From the NCBI GenBank assembly GCA_964410125.1, contig CAYPGQ010000004.1:37309-101308 (forward strand): a stretch of 64,000 bases of DNA, given 5' to 3'. Both the position numbers and the translations under genes were made by a program. Under the pieces are notes generated by a model, which ran no database searches, was not told the DNA's origin, and saw nothing but the letters and a program-made list of their open reading frames with translations. The first letter of the stretch is position 1, and each line of letters opens with the position of its first letter. The stretch comes from G020348385 sp964410125. Lineage in GTDB: Bacteria; Acidobacteriota; Aminicenantia; Aminicenantales; Aminicenantaceae. This document shows positions 23,852 through 33,077 of the stretch, piece by piece.

Positions 23852-26800
23852 ATGCAAGACGAAAAAGATATTTTTGATAATTTTGAAAAAGAAATGCATG
23901 TTTCTTCCCAACAGAACGTTTCTGTGAACTTGGAAAAAAAGCTTCAAATCGAAAGAGCGTATGTCGACCAGCTATTCGAAAGCGCTCTAGAGGGTATAGT
24001 TCTAGCTGATAAACAAGGACATGTCTTAAGGATCAACAGCGAGTTCGCAAGACTTTTCGGATACACGAAGGAGGAAATTGTCGGGCAGCACATCGACCAG
24101 CTGGTTGCTCCCAGCGATGCTCAAGATCAAGCTCTTTTCATCACACAACGGACAATCCGCGGGGAAAAACTGAGACTGGAAACGGTCCGGCGGCGGAAAG
24201 ACGGCCGACTGATCAATGTGTCTATTCTCGCTTCTCCCATCATTGTCGATGGAAAATTGGAAGCGGTCTACGGGATTTACCGGGATATCACGGAGCAAAA
24301 ACAGATTGAACAAGCCGTTCTCGAGGAGAGAGATAAAGCCCAAAAATATCTGGACATCGCAGGTGTCATATTTCTCAGCCTAAATAAAAGAGGTAAAATT
24401 ACCCTAATAAACCAAAAAGGCTGCGATATCCTCGGTTATGAACAAGAGGAAATCCTGGGCAAAAACTGGTTCGATAACTTTATTCCAGAGAGAATAAGGG
24501 GTGATATAAAGCATATTTTTATTAAGTCGATGAACGGTGAAATTGAATCACATGAATATCATGAGAATCATGTTTTGGATAAAAAGGGCAAAGAAAGGAT
24601 CATCGCTTGGCATAACACTACCCTTCGAGATGCAGATGGGCACATCACAGGCACCCTGAGCTCAGGAGAGGACATCACCGAACGCAAAAATGCGGAAGAG
24701 TCGCTTAAAAAAAGCGAAGAACACTTCAGGAATATATTCAAAGATTCTCCGATAGGAATCGAACTATATAATTCTGCAGGGAACCTGATCGATTCCAACA
24801 AAGCCAGCCTGGAAATATTCGGGATCCAGGCCATCGAGGCATCGGAAAGATTGAATCTCTTTCAAAATCCCAACCTGCCGGAGGAAGCAAGAAACAAACT
24901 GATAAGGGGTGAAATTGCCAGATACGAAACCCTGGTTGATTTTGAGAGGATCAAGGAATTCAACATATACGAAACCTCAAAAAGTGGTTCGATCTATCTC
25001 GATGTTCTCATAACACCGATTGGAAAGGATGAAAAAAACAATCCTGGGAGATATCTGGTCCAACTCCAAGACATCACCGAACGCAAAATAGCTGAAGAAA
25101 CTCTTCAGAAAGAAACCGCCAAACATGCGGCCATGATATCCGGCATGGAAGAGGGTGTTGTTTTTGCTGATAGAAACAACATTATCGTGGAAGTGAATGC
25201 CTATTTCCTCCGTCTAGCCAAAAGAGAAAAGGTTGATATTATCGGTCAAAGCTTATGGGCCTTCCACACCGGCATTTCAGCGGATAAATTAAAAAATCAT
25301 ATAGAAAATTTTCGGACGTCCCCAAAATCCCAGGCAGTAATCATACAAAGACCCATGTTTGGGCTAGAAACAATCGTGCGTCTTCAGCCCATTTATTTCA
25401 AAAGCAGGTATGAAGGTATCATCATGAATCTGATAGATGTGACCCAGCTTGTATCAGCTCAAAAAAAAGCTCAAGGCGCTGATCAAGCAAAAGGTGAGTT
25501 TCTTGCAAATATCAGCCATGAGATCCGCACGCCTATGAACGGAATCCTGGGGATGACCGAACTTGTTCTCGAAACAAATTTGACCCCTGAACAGGAAGAA
25601 TACATAACGGGTGTTAAAAAATCTGCAGAATCCATGATGACCCTTATCAATGATCTGCTGGACTTCACAAAAGTGGAAGCGCAAAAAATGGAATTGGAAA
25701 CCATCAAATTCAATGTCCATGATTTTGTGTATGAAACGGTAACTCCGCTCGCTCTTGAAGCTTATAAGAAAAAAGTTGACTTGATTTGTGACGTTCCTCC
25801 TGGGATGGATCTCGACGTAATAGGCGATCCAGCCCGACTGAGACAAATTCTCGTGAACCTCATATCCAATGCAATAAAGTTCACCAAAGAAGGTGAAGTG
25901 GTCGTATCAGTCAAAGAGGAACTCAAAATGGCTGAGGGCATTTCCCTCCGATTCACCGTAAAAGATACAGGAATCGGGATTGCCAAAGATAAACAACAAA
26001 TCATATTTGATGCGTTCGCTCAGGCTGACGGTTCTATGACACGCAAATTTGGCGGAACAGGATTAGGTCTTTCCATTTCTCGACAGTTCACCGAATTGAT
26101 GGGCGGCCGCATCTGGGTGGAAAGCAAGGACAATCAAGGAAGTCAATTTCATTTTACTGTCAAGTTAGGTCTGGATTCGCAGGCTTCAGAACCACAAGAG
26201 AACGGTGGAACCATCCAATTCGACAACGCACCCGTGCTTGTTGTCGATGACAACACCACTACCAGGCGAATCCTTGAAGAAATGTTGAAAAGTTGGAACT
26301 TGAACGTTGAGAAAGCGGGGTGTGCCGACGAAGCCCTAACACTCATGGATAGAACCGATAGAGATGGCTCCCCCTATTCTCTGTATCTGTTCGATGCTTA
26401 TCTTCCAGGTATGGAGAGCTTCATCTTGCAGGACCACATGAGACACAACCCGGACATGGCCAAAATCACGATAATGTTGTTGGCCTCTCCCAGTCACAAA
26501 GGGGATGCGGTCCCTTGGCAGAGGCTTGGATCTCCGGCCTTTGTGACCAAACCCATTAAGAGTTCCGCTCTCTTGGAAGTGGTCAAGACAATTCTTGAAA
26601 GTTCTTTTGAAGGGAAACCGAAGGAAAAGGAAGCTCCAAGCTCAGCGCAAAAAGCCATAAGCCCAGCACCTATTCTTTCTGGTGAAACAGCGCCGGAAGA
26701 AACAATCCCGAAACCTTTAGAAGAAAAAAAGACCCCTGATGGTCCTCTCAATTCCTACCGTGTACTCATCGCCGAGGATAACATCGTGAATCAAAAAGTT

Positions 26801-27142
26801 GCCTATTTTATGCTCGAGAAACAAGGTCACCTTGTAACAGGTGTGAGGGATGGGAAAGAAGCGTTGGAAGCGGTGGGTAAAGGTTTATTTGATGTGATCC
26901 TGATGGATATCCAAATGCCCAATATGAATGGATTCGAAGCTACCGCAGCCATCAGAGAAAAAGAAAATAAATCAGATAGGCACACACCGATCATCGCCAT
27001 GACAGCCCATGCCATGAAGGGAGATAGGGAAATGTGTCTTGAAGCGGGCATGGATGATTATGTCCCGAAACCCCTCAAAGCAAACGAACTTCTGACAAAG
27101 ATCGAACAGGTTGTCCAAAAATTCGGCAAAGGACAAAAGTAA
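23852..27142 (+). CDS. Multi-PAS hybrid sensor histidine kinase with two receivers
   Basis: 1096 residues, cytoplasmic (no TM segment). Domains in order: four PAS domains (about 36-150, 165-280, 290-410, 420-535; each but the last ends in a DITExK block), HisKA (about 550-615) with phospho-His in SHEIRTPMNGILGMTE, HATPase (about 660-780) with NLISNAIKFTKEG, DTGIGIAKD and FGGTGLGLSISRQ, receiver 1 (about 792-910; LFDAYLPGM holds its Asp, diverged) and receiver 2 (about 968-1090; ILMDIQMPNMNGFEATAAIR, standard). The last receiver likely passes phosphate to the Hpt proteins encoded downstream. Flanking receiver-GGDEF genes suggest the output is cyclic di-GMP. The PAS ligands cannot be read from sequence. 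Confidence 0.94.
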   Translation: MQDEKDIFDNFEKEMHVSSQQNVSVNLEKKLQIERAYVDQLFESALEGIVLADKQGHVLRINSEFARLFGYTKEEIVGQHIDQLVAPSDAQDQALFITQRTIRGEKLRLETVRRRKDGRLINVSILASPIIVDGKLEAVYGIYRDITEQKQIEQAVLEERDKAQKYLDIAGVIFLSLNKRGKITLINQKGCDILGYEQEEILGKNWFDNFIPERIRGDIKHIFIKSMNGEIESHEYHENHVLDKKGKERIIAWHNTTLRDADGHITGTLSSGEDITERKNAEESLKKSEEHFRNIFKDSPIGIELYNSAGNLIDSNKASLEIFGIQAIEASERLNLFQNPNLPEEARNKLIRGEIARYETLVDFERIKEFNIYETSKSGSIYLDVLITPIGKDEKNNPGRYLVQLQDITERKIAEETLQKETAKHAAMISGMEEGVVFADRNNIIVEVNAYFLRLAKREKVDIIGQSLWAFHTGISADKLKNHIENFRTSPKSQAVIIQRPMFGLETIVRLQPIYFKSRYEGIIMNLIDVTQLVSAQKKAQGADQAKGEFLANISHEIRTPMNGILGMTELVLETNLTPEQEEYITGVKKSAESMMTLINDLLDFTKVEAQKMELETIKFNVHDFVYETVTPLALEAYKKKVDLICDVPPGMDLDVIGDPARLRQILVNLISNAIKFTKEGEVVVSVKEELKMAEGISLRFTVKDTGIGIAKDKQQIIFDAFAQADGSMTRKFGGTGLGLSISRQFTELMGGRIWVESKDNQGSQFHFTVKLGLDSQASEPQENGGTIQFDNAPVLVVDDNTTTRRILEEMLKSWNLNVEKAGCADEALTLMDRTDRDGSPYSLYLFDAYLPGMESFILQDHMRHNPDMAKITIMLLASPSHKGDAVPWQRLGSPAFVTKPIKSSALLEVVKTILESSFEGKPKEKEAPSSAQKAISPAPILSGETAPEETIPKPLEEKKTPDGPLNSYRVLIAEDNIVNQKVAYFMLEKQGHLVTGVRDGKEALEAVGKGLFDVILMDIQMPNMNGFEATAAIREKENKSDRHTPIIAMTAHAMKGDREMCLEAGMDDYVPKPLKANELLTKIEQVVQKFGKGQK

Positions 27143-27152
27143 ATCCAGAAAC

Positions 27153-28091
27153 ATGGAAAAGTTATCTCACCAAAAAAACGAAAAGATCATAAAGGTTTTG
27201 ATCGCAGAGGATAACGTCGTCTCAGCAAAAATTTTGCAAAAAAATATAAAGGATTGGGGGTACGAAGTGGTCCTGGCAAAAGATGGAAAGGAGGCCTGGT
27301 TAGCTTTAAAAAGTGAGGGAATAAAGCTAGTAGTCCTAGATTGGATGATGCCAGAGATCAGCGGTATCCAATTGTGCCAGAAAATCCGGGAAAACAATCA
27401 CCAAGGAAAAGATCAGGAATACACGTATATCATTCTTTTGACGGCCAAAGATGAACAAAAAGACCTAATCAAAGGCTTTTCTGCCGGAGTAGATGACTAT
27501 ATCACCAAGCCCTTCCATCACCTCGAATTAAAAGCCCGGCTGAAAACGGGAAAACGTATCATCGATTTGCAAAGACAACTCCAGGAACAGGCATCTCGCG
27601 ATAGCCTGACAGGACTCTGGAATCGGAAGCGAATGTTTCGCATCCTTGATAAAGAAATCAATCGAGCCCAGAGGGATAATCTTCCGGTGACGATTATCAT
27701 GATCGACATCGATAAATTCAAAGCCATCAATGATACTCATGGCCATCATGTCGGGGATTTGGTACTCCAAGAGGCTGCCGCCACCCTGAAGAAGAGTGTA
27801 CGCAATTATGATGAGATCATCCGGTACGGAGGAGATGAATTCTTGGCCATACTTCCCAATTGCAGCTTAGCTAAAGCGGAATCTATCGCGGAACGGCTCA
27901 GGCAAAACATGAGCAAACATAGGATATCAAGCGATGCCGTTTCGCTGAAGATCACATTCAGCCTTGGAGGCACTTCGACAGAAAACCATTCCAAGGATGT
28001 CACAGCAGAAGCGTTCATCATGGCTGCAGATGAGGCTCTTCTCGAAGCAAAAAATAAGGGCCGCAATTGTGTCGTAATAAATAAAAAATAA
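27153..28091 (+). CDS. Response regulator with GGDEF output, second copy
   Basis: 312 residues from ATG 27153. A longer frame from TTG 27111 would overlap the kinase gene and adds no family sequence. Receiver (about 10-135) with AEDN, phospho-Asp in LVVLDWMMPEISG and KPFHH; GGDEF (about 150-310) with LTGLWNRKRMF, MIDIDKFKAINDTHGHHVGD and RYGGDEFLAILPNC. It should be an active diguanylate cyclase. It shares whole-length similarity with the gene at 22940, so it arose by duplication. It ends 19 bp before the Hpt gene. Confidence 0.93.
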   Translation: MEKLSHQKNEKIIKVLIAEDNVVSAKILQKNIKDWGYEVVLAKDGKEAWLALKSEGIKLVVLDWMMPEISGIQLCQKIRENNHQGKDQEYTYIILLTAKDEQKDLIKGFSAGVDDYITKPFHHLELKARLKTGKRIIDLQRQLQEQASRDSLTGLWNRKRMFRILDKEINRAQRDNLPVTIIMIDIDKFKAINDTHGHHVGDLVLQEAAATLKKSVRNYDEIIRYGGDEFLAILPNCSLAKAESIAERLRQNMSKHRISSDAVSLKITFSLGGTSTENHSKDVTAEAFIMAADEALLEAKNKGRNCVVINKK

Positions 28092-28110
28092 GGATAAAGT
28101 GTGAAGCAAA

Positions 28111-28506
28111 ATGTCAGATATGCATAATCTAAACAACACGGGACCGATCGATATGGCTTCTGTTTTGGAAAGAGTCGGGGGAGATGAATCCTTTCTCCAA
28201 GAACTGATCGATATTTACATCGAGGACTTCATGGAAAAATACGTCTTGCTCGAACGGGCCGTTGCAGCGGGGGACTTCAACAATATTAAAGAAATCGGGC
28301 ACAGTCTCAAAGGATCCTCCGGAAACCTTAGCTTACCCGGCCTTCATGAAACAGCCTATGGTATTGAATCATCAGGGATAGAAAATAATATCGAACAGGC
28401 CAGGCTTTTATTTATTCGTCTGAAAGAAGAATTCATAAAACTTAAAGACTTCCTTCCTCCTGAGAAGAGACAGAATATCGAACAAAAAATGCCGCGCATG
28501 AAATAA
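28111..28506 (+). CDS. Hpt phosphotransfer protein
   Basis: 131 residues, a single Hpt domain: ERVGGDESFLQELIDIYIED, then the phospho-His in IKEIGHSLKGSSGNLSLPGL, followed by helix pairs to the end. It relays phosphate between the hybrid kinase receivers and the response regulators. Its sequence is close to the first Hpt domain of the next gene (GGDExFLxEL, KEIGHSLxGSSGNLSL, ENNIEQAxLLFI), a tandem duplication. Confidence 0.9.
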   Translation: MSDMHNLNNTGPIDMASVLERVGGDESFLQELIDIYIEDFMEKYVLLERAVAAGDFNNIKEIGHSLKGSSGNLSLPGLHETAYGIESSGIENNIEQARLLFIRLKEEFIKLKDFLPPEKRQNIEQKMPRMK

Positions 28507-28507
28507 A

Positions 28508-29620
28508 ATGTCCGAGGAAAAAAGCCAGAGAGACACGATTCCGATTGATTTGCCATCAGTGATGGATAGAATCGGTGGGGACGAGAATTTTCTCCACGAG
28601 CTGCTCGATATCTACATCGAAGATTTTATCGAAAAATATGCCAACCTCAAACAAGCGATTGACCGGAGTGATTTTCTCGTGATTAAAGAAATTGGGCATA
28701 GCCTTAGGGGATCCTCTGGAAATTTGAGTTTAAACGAACTTCATAACACCTCAGCAAATATTGAAATATCTGGAAGAGAAGAGAATATCGAACAGGCAAA
28801 ACTTTTGTTTATTCAACTCAATAAAGAATTCGAAAAACTTAAAAACTTTCTTCCTTCCAAAAAGCGTTTGTCCATAGACCAAAAATGGGAAGGGATCCCA
28901 TGTGAGGCTCAACCTGTCCTACCTCAGGTAAATTCGGATATTAACTCCGATGTGACTATTCTTGCGGCAGATGATTCAGTCCCCAATCAGGTTTTGATTA
29001 AATTTTATGCCAATCAAGCCGGGTTTCAAATCGACATTGTTAAAAATGGAAGAGAAGCTGTAGACTTCTTCCGAAAAAAAACCTATTCAATCGTTTTTTT
29101 AGATATCCATATGCCTGAACTTGATGGATTCGGAGCCCTCAACCAGATGCGCCAGATCGAAATCGAAAATATCCTTCTGGAGACTCCGATCATCGCTCTC
29201 ACCGGCTCCACATTTCAAGAAGAAGGCACGACATGCCTTGATGCGGGATTTGACGATTTTGTCGAAAAATCAACTATCCAGGAAACTTTAGCCAAAATTA
29301 TCCAGAAGCATGTAAAAACAACTCAAGTTCATATTGATAATATTCACCTCGATAAATCCATCCTGCCCTTAATCCCCGAATATCTTAAAAACAGAAAAGA
29401 AGATATCCAAAGGATCAGACATGCTTTGGAAAAGCGAAACTTTAGTGCAATCGAAAACCTAGGCCACAAGATGAAAGGATCGGGAAAGTGTTACGGATTC
29501 GAAAAGATCAGTATGCTTGGCCACAAGATCGAAATTTTTGCCAAGGAACAAAATGCTGACGAAATCGAAAAATCTGTTGGTCAGATGAAGGATTATCTAT
29601 CCAATCTCCACTTTAAATAA
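28508..29620 (+). CDS. Hpt-REC-Hpt phosphorelay protein
   Basis: 370 residues with three relay modules: Hpt1 (about 10-115; EIGHSLRGSSGN), a receiver (about 150-275; ILAADDSVPNQ, FLDIHMPELDGFGALNQM) and Hpt2 (about 285-365; ENLGHKMKGSGKCYGFEKIS). The gene starts one base after the stop of the preceding Hpt gene. Such a His-Asp-His chain within one protein without a kinase or output domain is unusual. It could act as a phosphate hub, buffer or sink. It sits at the end of the cluster, convergent with the DUF6599 gene 10 bp away. Confidence 0.9.
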   Translation: MSEEKSQRDTIPIDLPSVMDRIGGDENFLHELLDIYIEDFIEKYANLKQAIDRSDFLVIKEIGHSLRGSSGNLSLNELHNTSANIEISGREENIEQAKLLFIQLNKEFEKLKNFLPSKKRLSIDQKWEGIPCEAQPVLPQVNSDINSDVTILAADDSVPNQVLIKFYANQAGFQIDIVKNGREAVDFFRKKTYSIVFLDIHMPELDGFGALNQMRQIEIENILLETPIIALTGSTFQEEGTTCLDAGFDDFVEKSTIQETLAKIIQKHVKTTQVHIDNIHLDKSILPLIPEYLKNRKEDIQRIRHALEKRNFSAIENLGHKMKGSGKCYGFEKISMLGHKIEIFAKEQNADEIEKSVGQMKDYLSNLHFK

Positions 29621-29630
29621 TCTGAATTTA

Positions 29631-30548
29631 TCATCGGCTTTTTACAGATTGGACTAATTTCTCGAGATAACTCTCCCCTACCTCTTCAAAATCATTTGTA
29701 ATCTTCATCACGCCACATAGGATGTTATTTACCTGTGCGAGGTAAATGTTATGGTAATATCGGTCTTTTATCCGGAATCCTAAAGAAATCTTTTGTACGG
29801 AATCAGCTCCTTTTGCATCTAAATATTTATTCAACATGCCTGTGGCTTCCTCTAGATTTTTCCCCTCGATCAAAAAACAATCGAATGATAGTTCCTTCAT
29901 CTCATAGCTAACAATATAGCCATCATGGAGAAATTTATATCCCATGACATTTCTCAGGATGAATTTCTCAGTATTCGGTATCACTCCTTCTTTCGGGAAA
30001 GTCTGCAAATAAGCGGGAAATCCATTTCTGTTTTCTACGCAATTCACGATCTCTTCAGAGAAAACGCGGAGCCACTGATCACTCCTCTCTCCACAATCAT
30101 AACAGAGAAGCTTGACGTAATATCTCCCCACCAGAAAATTCAAAGCGCCTTCTTCCATGTATCCTTGAGTTCCCAAATCCAGGAATTCGTTGTCAGGATA
30201 ACGCTCGGCACTGTATATGCCGAAAGAGTTCTTATGGTTTCCCATGTCATAAATTTCTACAGCAACAGAATCAGAGGAATCATTTTTTGTATACTCGGCA
30301 ACGATCAACTCTTTAAAATCATACGAGATGTAGATCTCTGCCGCACCGTTTATGTATTCAAACAAAGATTCTGGAAAATAGGTATCAGGAGACTCGTTGG
30401 CTTCCATCCCATCCACAGCTGGGAGAAGAGATTTAAGGACAACTGGAGTCTCCTGGTCTGCACGACTGCTGGGAATTCGTAACAGGAAAAAGAAAATCAG
30501 CATGAGGCATGCCCTTCTTATGGTTTGTCTTTGCTTAATAGATCTCAT
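29631..30548 (-). CDS. DUF6599-like exported protein
   Basis: 305 residues, ribosome binding site AAGGAG eight bases before the ATG. A basic start and hydrophobic stretch (CLMLIFFFLLRIPSSRADQ) form a signal peptide. The mature part carries the blocks YFPESLFEYINGAAEIYISY, YDMGNHKNSFGIYSAERYP and YYVKLLCYDCGERSDQW that I associate with the DUF6599 family, of unknown function, seen mainly in Acidobacteriota and related groups. It is divergent from the DUF362/radical SAM operon, whose members may belong to the same pathway. Confidence 0.75.
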   Translation of the reverse strand: MRSIKQRQTIRRACLMLIFFFLLRIPSSRADQETPVVLKSLLPAVDGMEANESPDTYFPESLFEYINGAAEIYISYDFKELIVAEYTKNDSSDSVAVEIYDMGNHKNSFGIYSAERYPDNEFLDLGTQGYMEEGALNFLVGRYYVKLLCYDCGERSDQWLRVFSEEIVNCVENRNGFPAYLQTFPKEGVIPNTEKFILRNVMGYKFLHDGYIVSYEMKELSFDCFLIEGKNLEEATGMLNKYLDAKGADSVQKISLGFRIKDRYYHNIYLAQVNNILCGVMKITNDFEEVGESYLEKLVQSVKSR

Positions 30549-30579
30549 TTCAATCGCTCCTTACGAAAAAATCAAAGTA

Positions 30580-30837
30580 ATGTGTTTTATTATTTTGCCA
30601 GATTTTAGAGGAAAAATAAATGGAGATGTTCTTAAAAAGAAAAGCATCCTTACTTCCGTGATAATTTGGCTTTTGGGGATGGTTGAAGCAACCATTGAGG
30701 ATTTAGCCTTCACGATCCTTTCTTTGAGGGCAACAATATGGGGATATCCCTATATTGTCGGTGAGGCTGTATTGAGCACGACTTTACTAGAGGGGAAGAG
30801 ATCACGACAAGCACAGGAACAAAAGCTAGAGTTTTAG
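30580..30837 (+). CDS. Doubtful small ORF in the gap before the DUF362 gene
   Basis: An 85-codon frame from ATG 30580 with a hydrophobic middle (ILTSVIIWLLGMVEATIED). There is no ribosome binding site and no recognisable family. The 440-bp gap 30549-30988 otherwise holds only the structured stretch at 30866-30952. The ORF may be chance or a decayed gene. Confidence 0.15.
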   Translation: MCFIILPDFRGKINGDVLKKKSILTSVIIWLLGMVEATIEDLAFTILSLRATIWGYPYIVGEAVLSTTLLEGKRSRQAQEQKLEF

Positions 30838-30865
30838 AGGTCAGGATTTAACGCGCACAGTTCTG

Positions 30866-30952
30866 AGCCGCCGAGAAGGGCGGTGAGGGAATGGCGTAAA
30901 AAATCGTCACGGGAGCAAAACCATTCCCAAAAGCCTATGTAAAGCCTTTTGG
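30866..30952 (+). other. Run of three hairpins upstream of the DUF362 gene
   Basis: CCGCC (30868-30872) pairs with GGCGG (30879-30883); GGGAATGG (30887-30894) with CCATTCCC (30921-30928); CCAAAAG (30927-30933) with CTTTTGG (30946-30952). The second encloses a 26-base loop that includes CGT/ACG. The pattern suggests a structured leader RNA. At the same time the frame of the DUF362 gene is open from 30887 through here, so part may be coding. It does not match a riboswitch consensus I know. Confidence 0.4.
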
Positions 30953-30988
30953 TATCACGGAGATAAGGATGCTTTCCCCAAGAGGCTA

Positions 30989-31945
30989 TTGACAGAGTTT
31001 TTTGGAAAGAGTACCTTGGAATCAGAGAAAACAGGCCCCATTAAGAAGATAAAAATGTCAACTGTGGTCATTATAAAAGGAAAAAACATTTTTTCCTCAG
31101 CCAATGAAGTAAACGATAAAATTATTGCACGCATGTACACACTGGGGCTCACTACCTTGACCGGACAGGCCAAATTGAAAGATTGCTTCCACAGCTTTCT
31201 CCCGGCAAGGGATAAAATCGGCATCAAAATCAACACCATAGGAGGAAAAGGCATATCCACACGCCCAAACGTAGCCCTATGCCTTGCTAATTCTTTGTCA
31301 GAAAATCACGGTGGGGATGGGGAAATTATCCTATGGGATCGCACAAACAGAGAACTGAGAGAGGCTGGGTACAAGCTAAACTGGAATCGAGGGGGAATCA
31401 AGATTTTTGGAACGGATACCCAGGGGATCGGCTACAACCGGAACCTCGTTTCACACCTCAACATCGGCAGCCTTTTTTCCTCCATTCAAGCAGATCAAAT
31501 TTCTTCCTCTATAAGCCTTGCTATCCTCAAAGATCATGGATTGGCAGGAGTGACCGCTGGGATGAAAAACTATTTTGGCTCTGTGCATAATCCCAATAAA
31601 TACCATGACACGAACTGTGATCCCTATGTGGCTGAAGTCTTTGACACGTCTCTTATCAAGAAAAAACACAGGCTTACCATCTTGGATGGATTGATCGTCC
31701 AGTATCACCGAGGCCCATCTTATCACTCCCGCTGGGCGGAAAAACAAGGAATGCTGATTTTCAGTTTCGATCCTGTCGCCACCGACTCGATAGGATGGCA
31801 GATCATCGAAAAATTAAGAGCAAAAAAGGGACTCCCTTCCTTACGAGAAGAAAACAGAGAACCGAGGTATTTGAAAACGGCCGAAAAAATGGGATTGGGA
31901 ATTGCAGATATTGACAAGATAAAAATCAAGGAAGTGGAAGTGTAA
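30989..31945 (+). CDS. DUF362 family protein
   Basis: 318 residues from TTG 30989; the first ATG is 31055, before MSTVVIIKGKN, and neither has a good ribosome binding site. DUF362 blocks: IGIKINTIGGKGISTRPNVA, IILWDRTNRELREAGYKLN, ILKDHGLAGVTAGMKNYFGS, RLTILDGLIVQYHRGPSYHS and FDPVATDSIGWQIIEKLR. The family is ferredoxin-linked in some members, but no Fe-S motif is visible here and its reaction is unknown. The gene ends one base before the radical SAM gene starts, so they are one unit. Confidence 0.85.
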   Translation: MTEFFGKSTLESEKTGPIKKIKMSTVVIIKGKNIFSSANEVNDKIIARMYTLGLTTLTGQAKLKDCFHSFLPARDKIGIKINTIGGKGISTRPNVALCLANSLSENHGGDGEIILWDRTNRELREAGYKLNWNRGGIKIFGTDTQGIGYNRNLVSHLNIGSLFSSIQADQISSSISLAILKDHGLAGVTAGMKNYFGSVHNPNKYHDTNCDPYVAEVFDTSLIKKKHRLTILDGLIVQYHRGPSYHSRWAEKQGMLIFSFDPVATDSIGWQIIEKLRAKKGLPSLREENREPRYLKTAEKMGLGIADIDKIKIKEVEV

Positions 31946-31946
31946 T

Positions 31947-33068
31947 ATGAATAGAAGGAATTTTCTGAAGACCACAGGAGCTGCCAGTACGTTGACTTGC
32001 TCTGGGTTGGCTTCCATGCTTGTTGAGCAGTATGCATTCTCCCAAGATTCCAATCTATCTAAGATAGAAGCCCGTTTTTACAAAAAACATCTCGATCGAG
32101 AAATCGAATGCACTCTTTGTCCTCGCTTATGCAAACTTGGGGATAAGGAACGGGGTTACTGTGGAGTCAGAGAAAACATCGGAGGGACATATTACACCCT
32201 TGTCTATGGGAAGGCATGCTCCATACATATCGATCCGATTGAAAAAAAGCCTCTGTTCCACTTTTTGCCTTCCAGTAACACATTGTCCATTGCCACTGCA
32301 GGATGCAATGTGAACTGCAAATTCTGTCAAAATTGGGAGATATCTCAAGTGAGACCCGAGCAGATCCGCCACGTCGATTTTCCCCCGGAGGCTGTCGTCC
32401 TAATGGCTGAAAAAAACAGCTGTCCTGTCATTGCTTATACCTATTCCGAGCCGGTGGTATTCTATGAGTACATGTTCGATACAGCTCAGATGGCACGCAA
32501 CAAAAACATCAAAAGCGCCGTAATCACAGGAGGACACATCAATCCCGAGCCCTTGATGGAATTAACAAAAGTCGTGGACGCCATCAAGGTGGATTTGAAG
32601 GCGTTTTCCCAGGATTTTTATACCCAATACGTTCGCGGTGAGCTCCAACCGGTGCTCGATGCGATAAAAATAATCGCCAAAAGCAATGTCTGGCTGGAAA
32701 TTGTCTACCTTGTTATCCCCACGCTTAACGACAAACCTTCCGAAATCCGAAAATTGTCACGATGGTTACTCCGGGAAATCGGTCCGGATATTCCCGTTCA
32801 CTTTTCCCGGTTTCAGCCAATGTATCTTTTGAAAAACCTTCCTCCCACACCCATCTCGACACTGGTCGAAGCTCACAATGTCGCAAAACAAGAGGGCCTC
32901 CGGTATGTCTATATCGGAAACGTGCCCGGCCATAAATTTGAAAACACCTACTGTCCCAACTGCCAGAATAAAATTATCGAAAGAATCCAGTATCACATCC
33001 AAAAAATCGAAATACAGGGTGGAAAATGTAAATTCTGTGGGAACCCGATTCCAGGAGTTTGGGCCTAG
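31947..33068 (+). CDS. Tat-signal radical SAM protein, AmrS/PflA-like
   Basis: 373 residues. The N-terminus MNRRNFLKTTGAASTLTCSG is a twin-arginine signal. The family region starts CTLCPRLCKLGDKERGYCGV, then the radical SAM motif GCNVNCKFCQNWEISQ with the CxxxCxxC cluster ligands, YTYSEPVVFYEYM, KVDLKAF, VYLVIPTLND and, at the end, two CxxC pairs (YCPNCQNKI, CKFCGNPIPG). It belongs to the AmmeMemoRadiSam group, often found with Memo and AMMECR1, neither of which is here. A Tat signal on a radical SAM enzyme is rare: Fe-S proteins are exported folded by Tat, but SAM is not known in the periplasm. Confidence 0.9.
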   Translation: MNRRNFLKTTGAASTLTCSGLASMLVEQYAFSQDSNLSKIEARFYKKHLDREIECTLCPRLCKLGDKERGYCGVRENIGGTYYTLVYGKACSIHIDPIEKKPLFHFLPSSNTLSIATAGCNVNCKFCQNWEISQVRPEQIRHVDFPPEAVVLMAEKNSCPVIAYTYSEPVVFYEYMFDTAQMARNKNIKSAVITGGHINPEPLMELTKVVDAIKVDLKAFSQDFYTQYVRGELQPVLDAIKIIAKSNVWLEIVYLVIPTLNDKPSEIRKLSRWLLREIGPDIPVHFSRFQPMYLLKNLPPTPISTLVEAHNVAKQEGLRYVYIGNVPGHKFENTYCPNCQNKIIERIQYHIQKIEIQGGKCKFCGNPIPGVWA

Positions 33069-33077
33069 ATTTCACGC

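Noticed and set aside
27111..27152. Longer start (TTG 27111) for the second receiver-GGDEF protein
   Set aside because: It overlaps the kinase gene by 32 bp and adds residues without family similarity; ATG 27153 gives the normal N-terminus.
30884..30886. TGA read as selenocysteine in an extended DUF362 gene
   Set aside because: The frame upstream of the TGA does not look like the family, and no SECIS-like element directly follows; the stop is more likely real.
30866..30990. Cyclic-di-GMP (GEMM-I) riboswitch, suggested by GGGAGCAAAACC and TGTAAAGCC
   Set aside because: The tetraloop-receptor helix and the second helix with its conserved CTAA/GGTAG parts are missing; only short word similarity exists. 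Group II intron and ykkC-type matches were considered and also failed.
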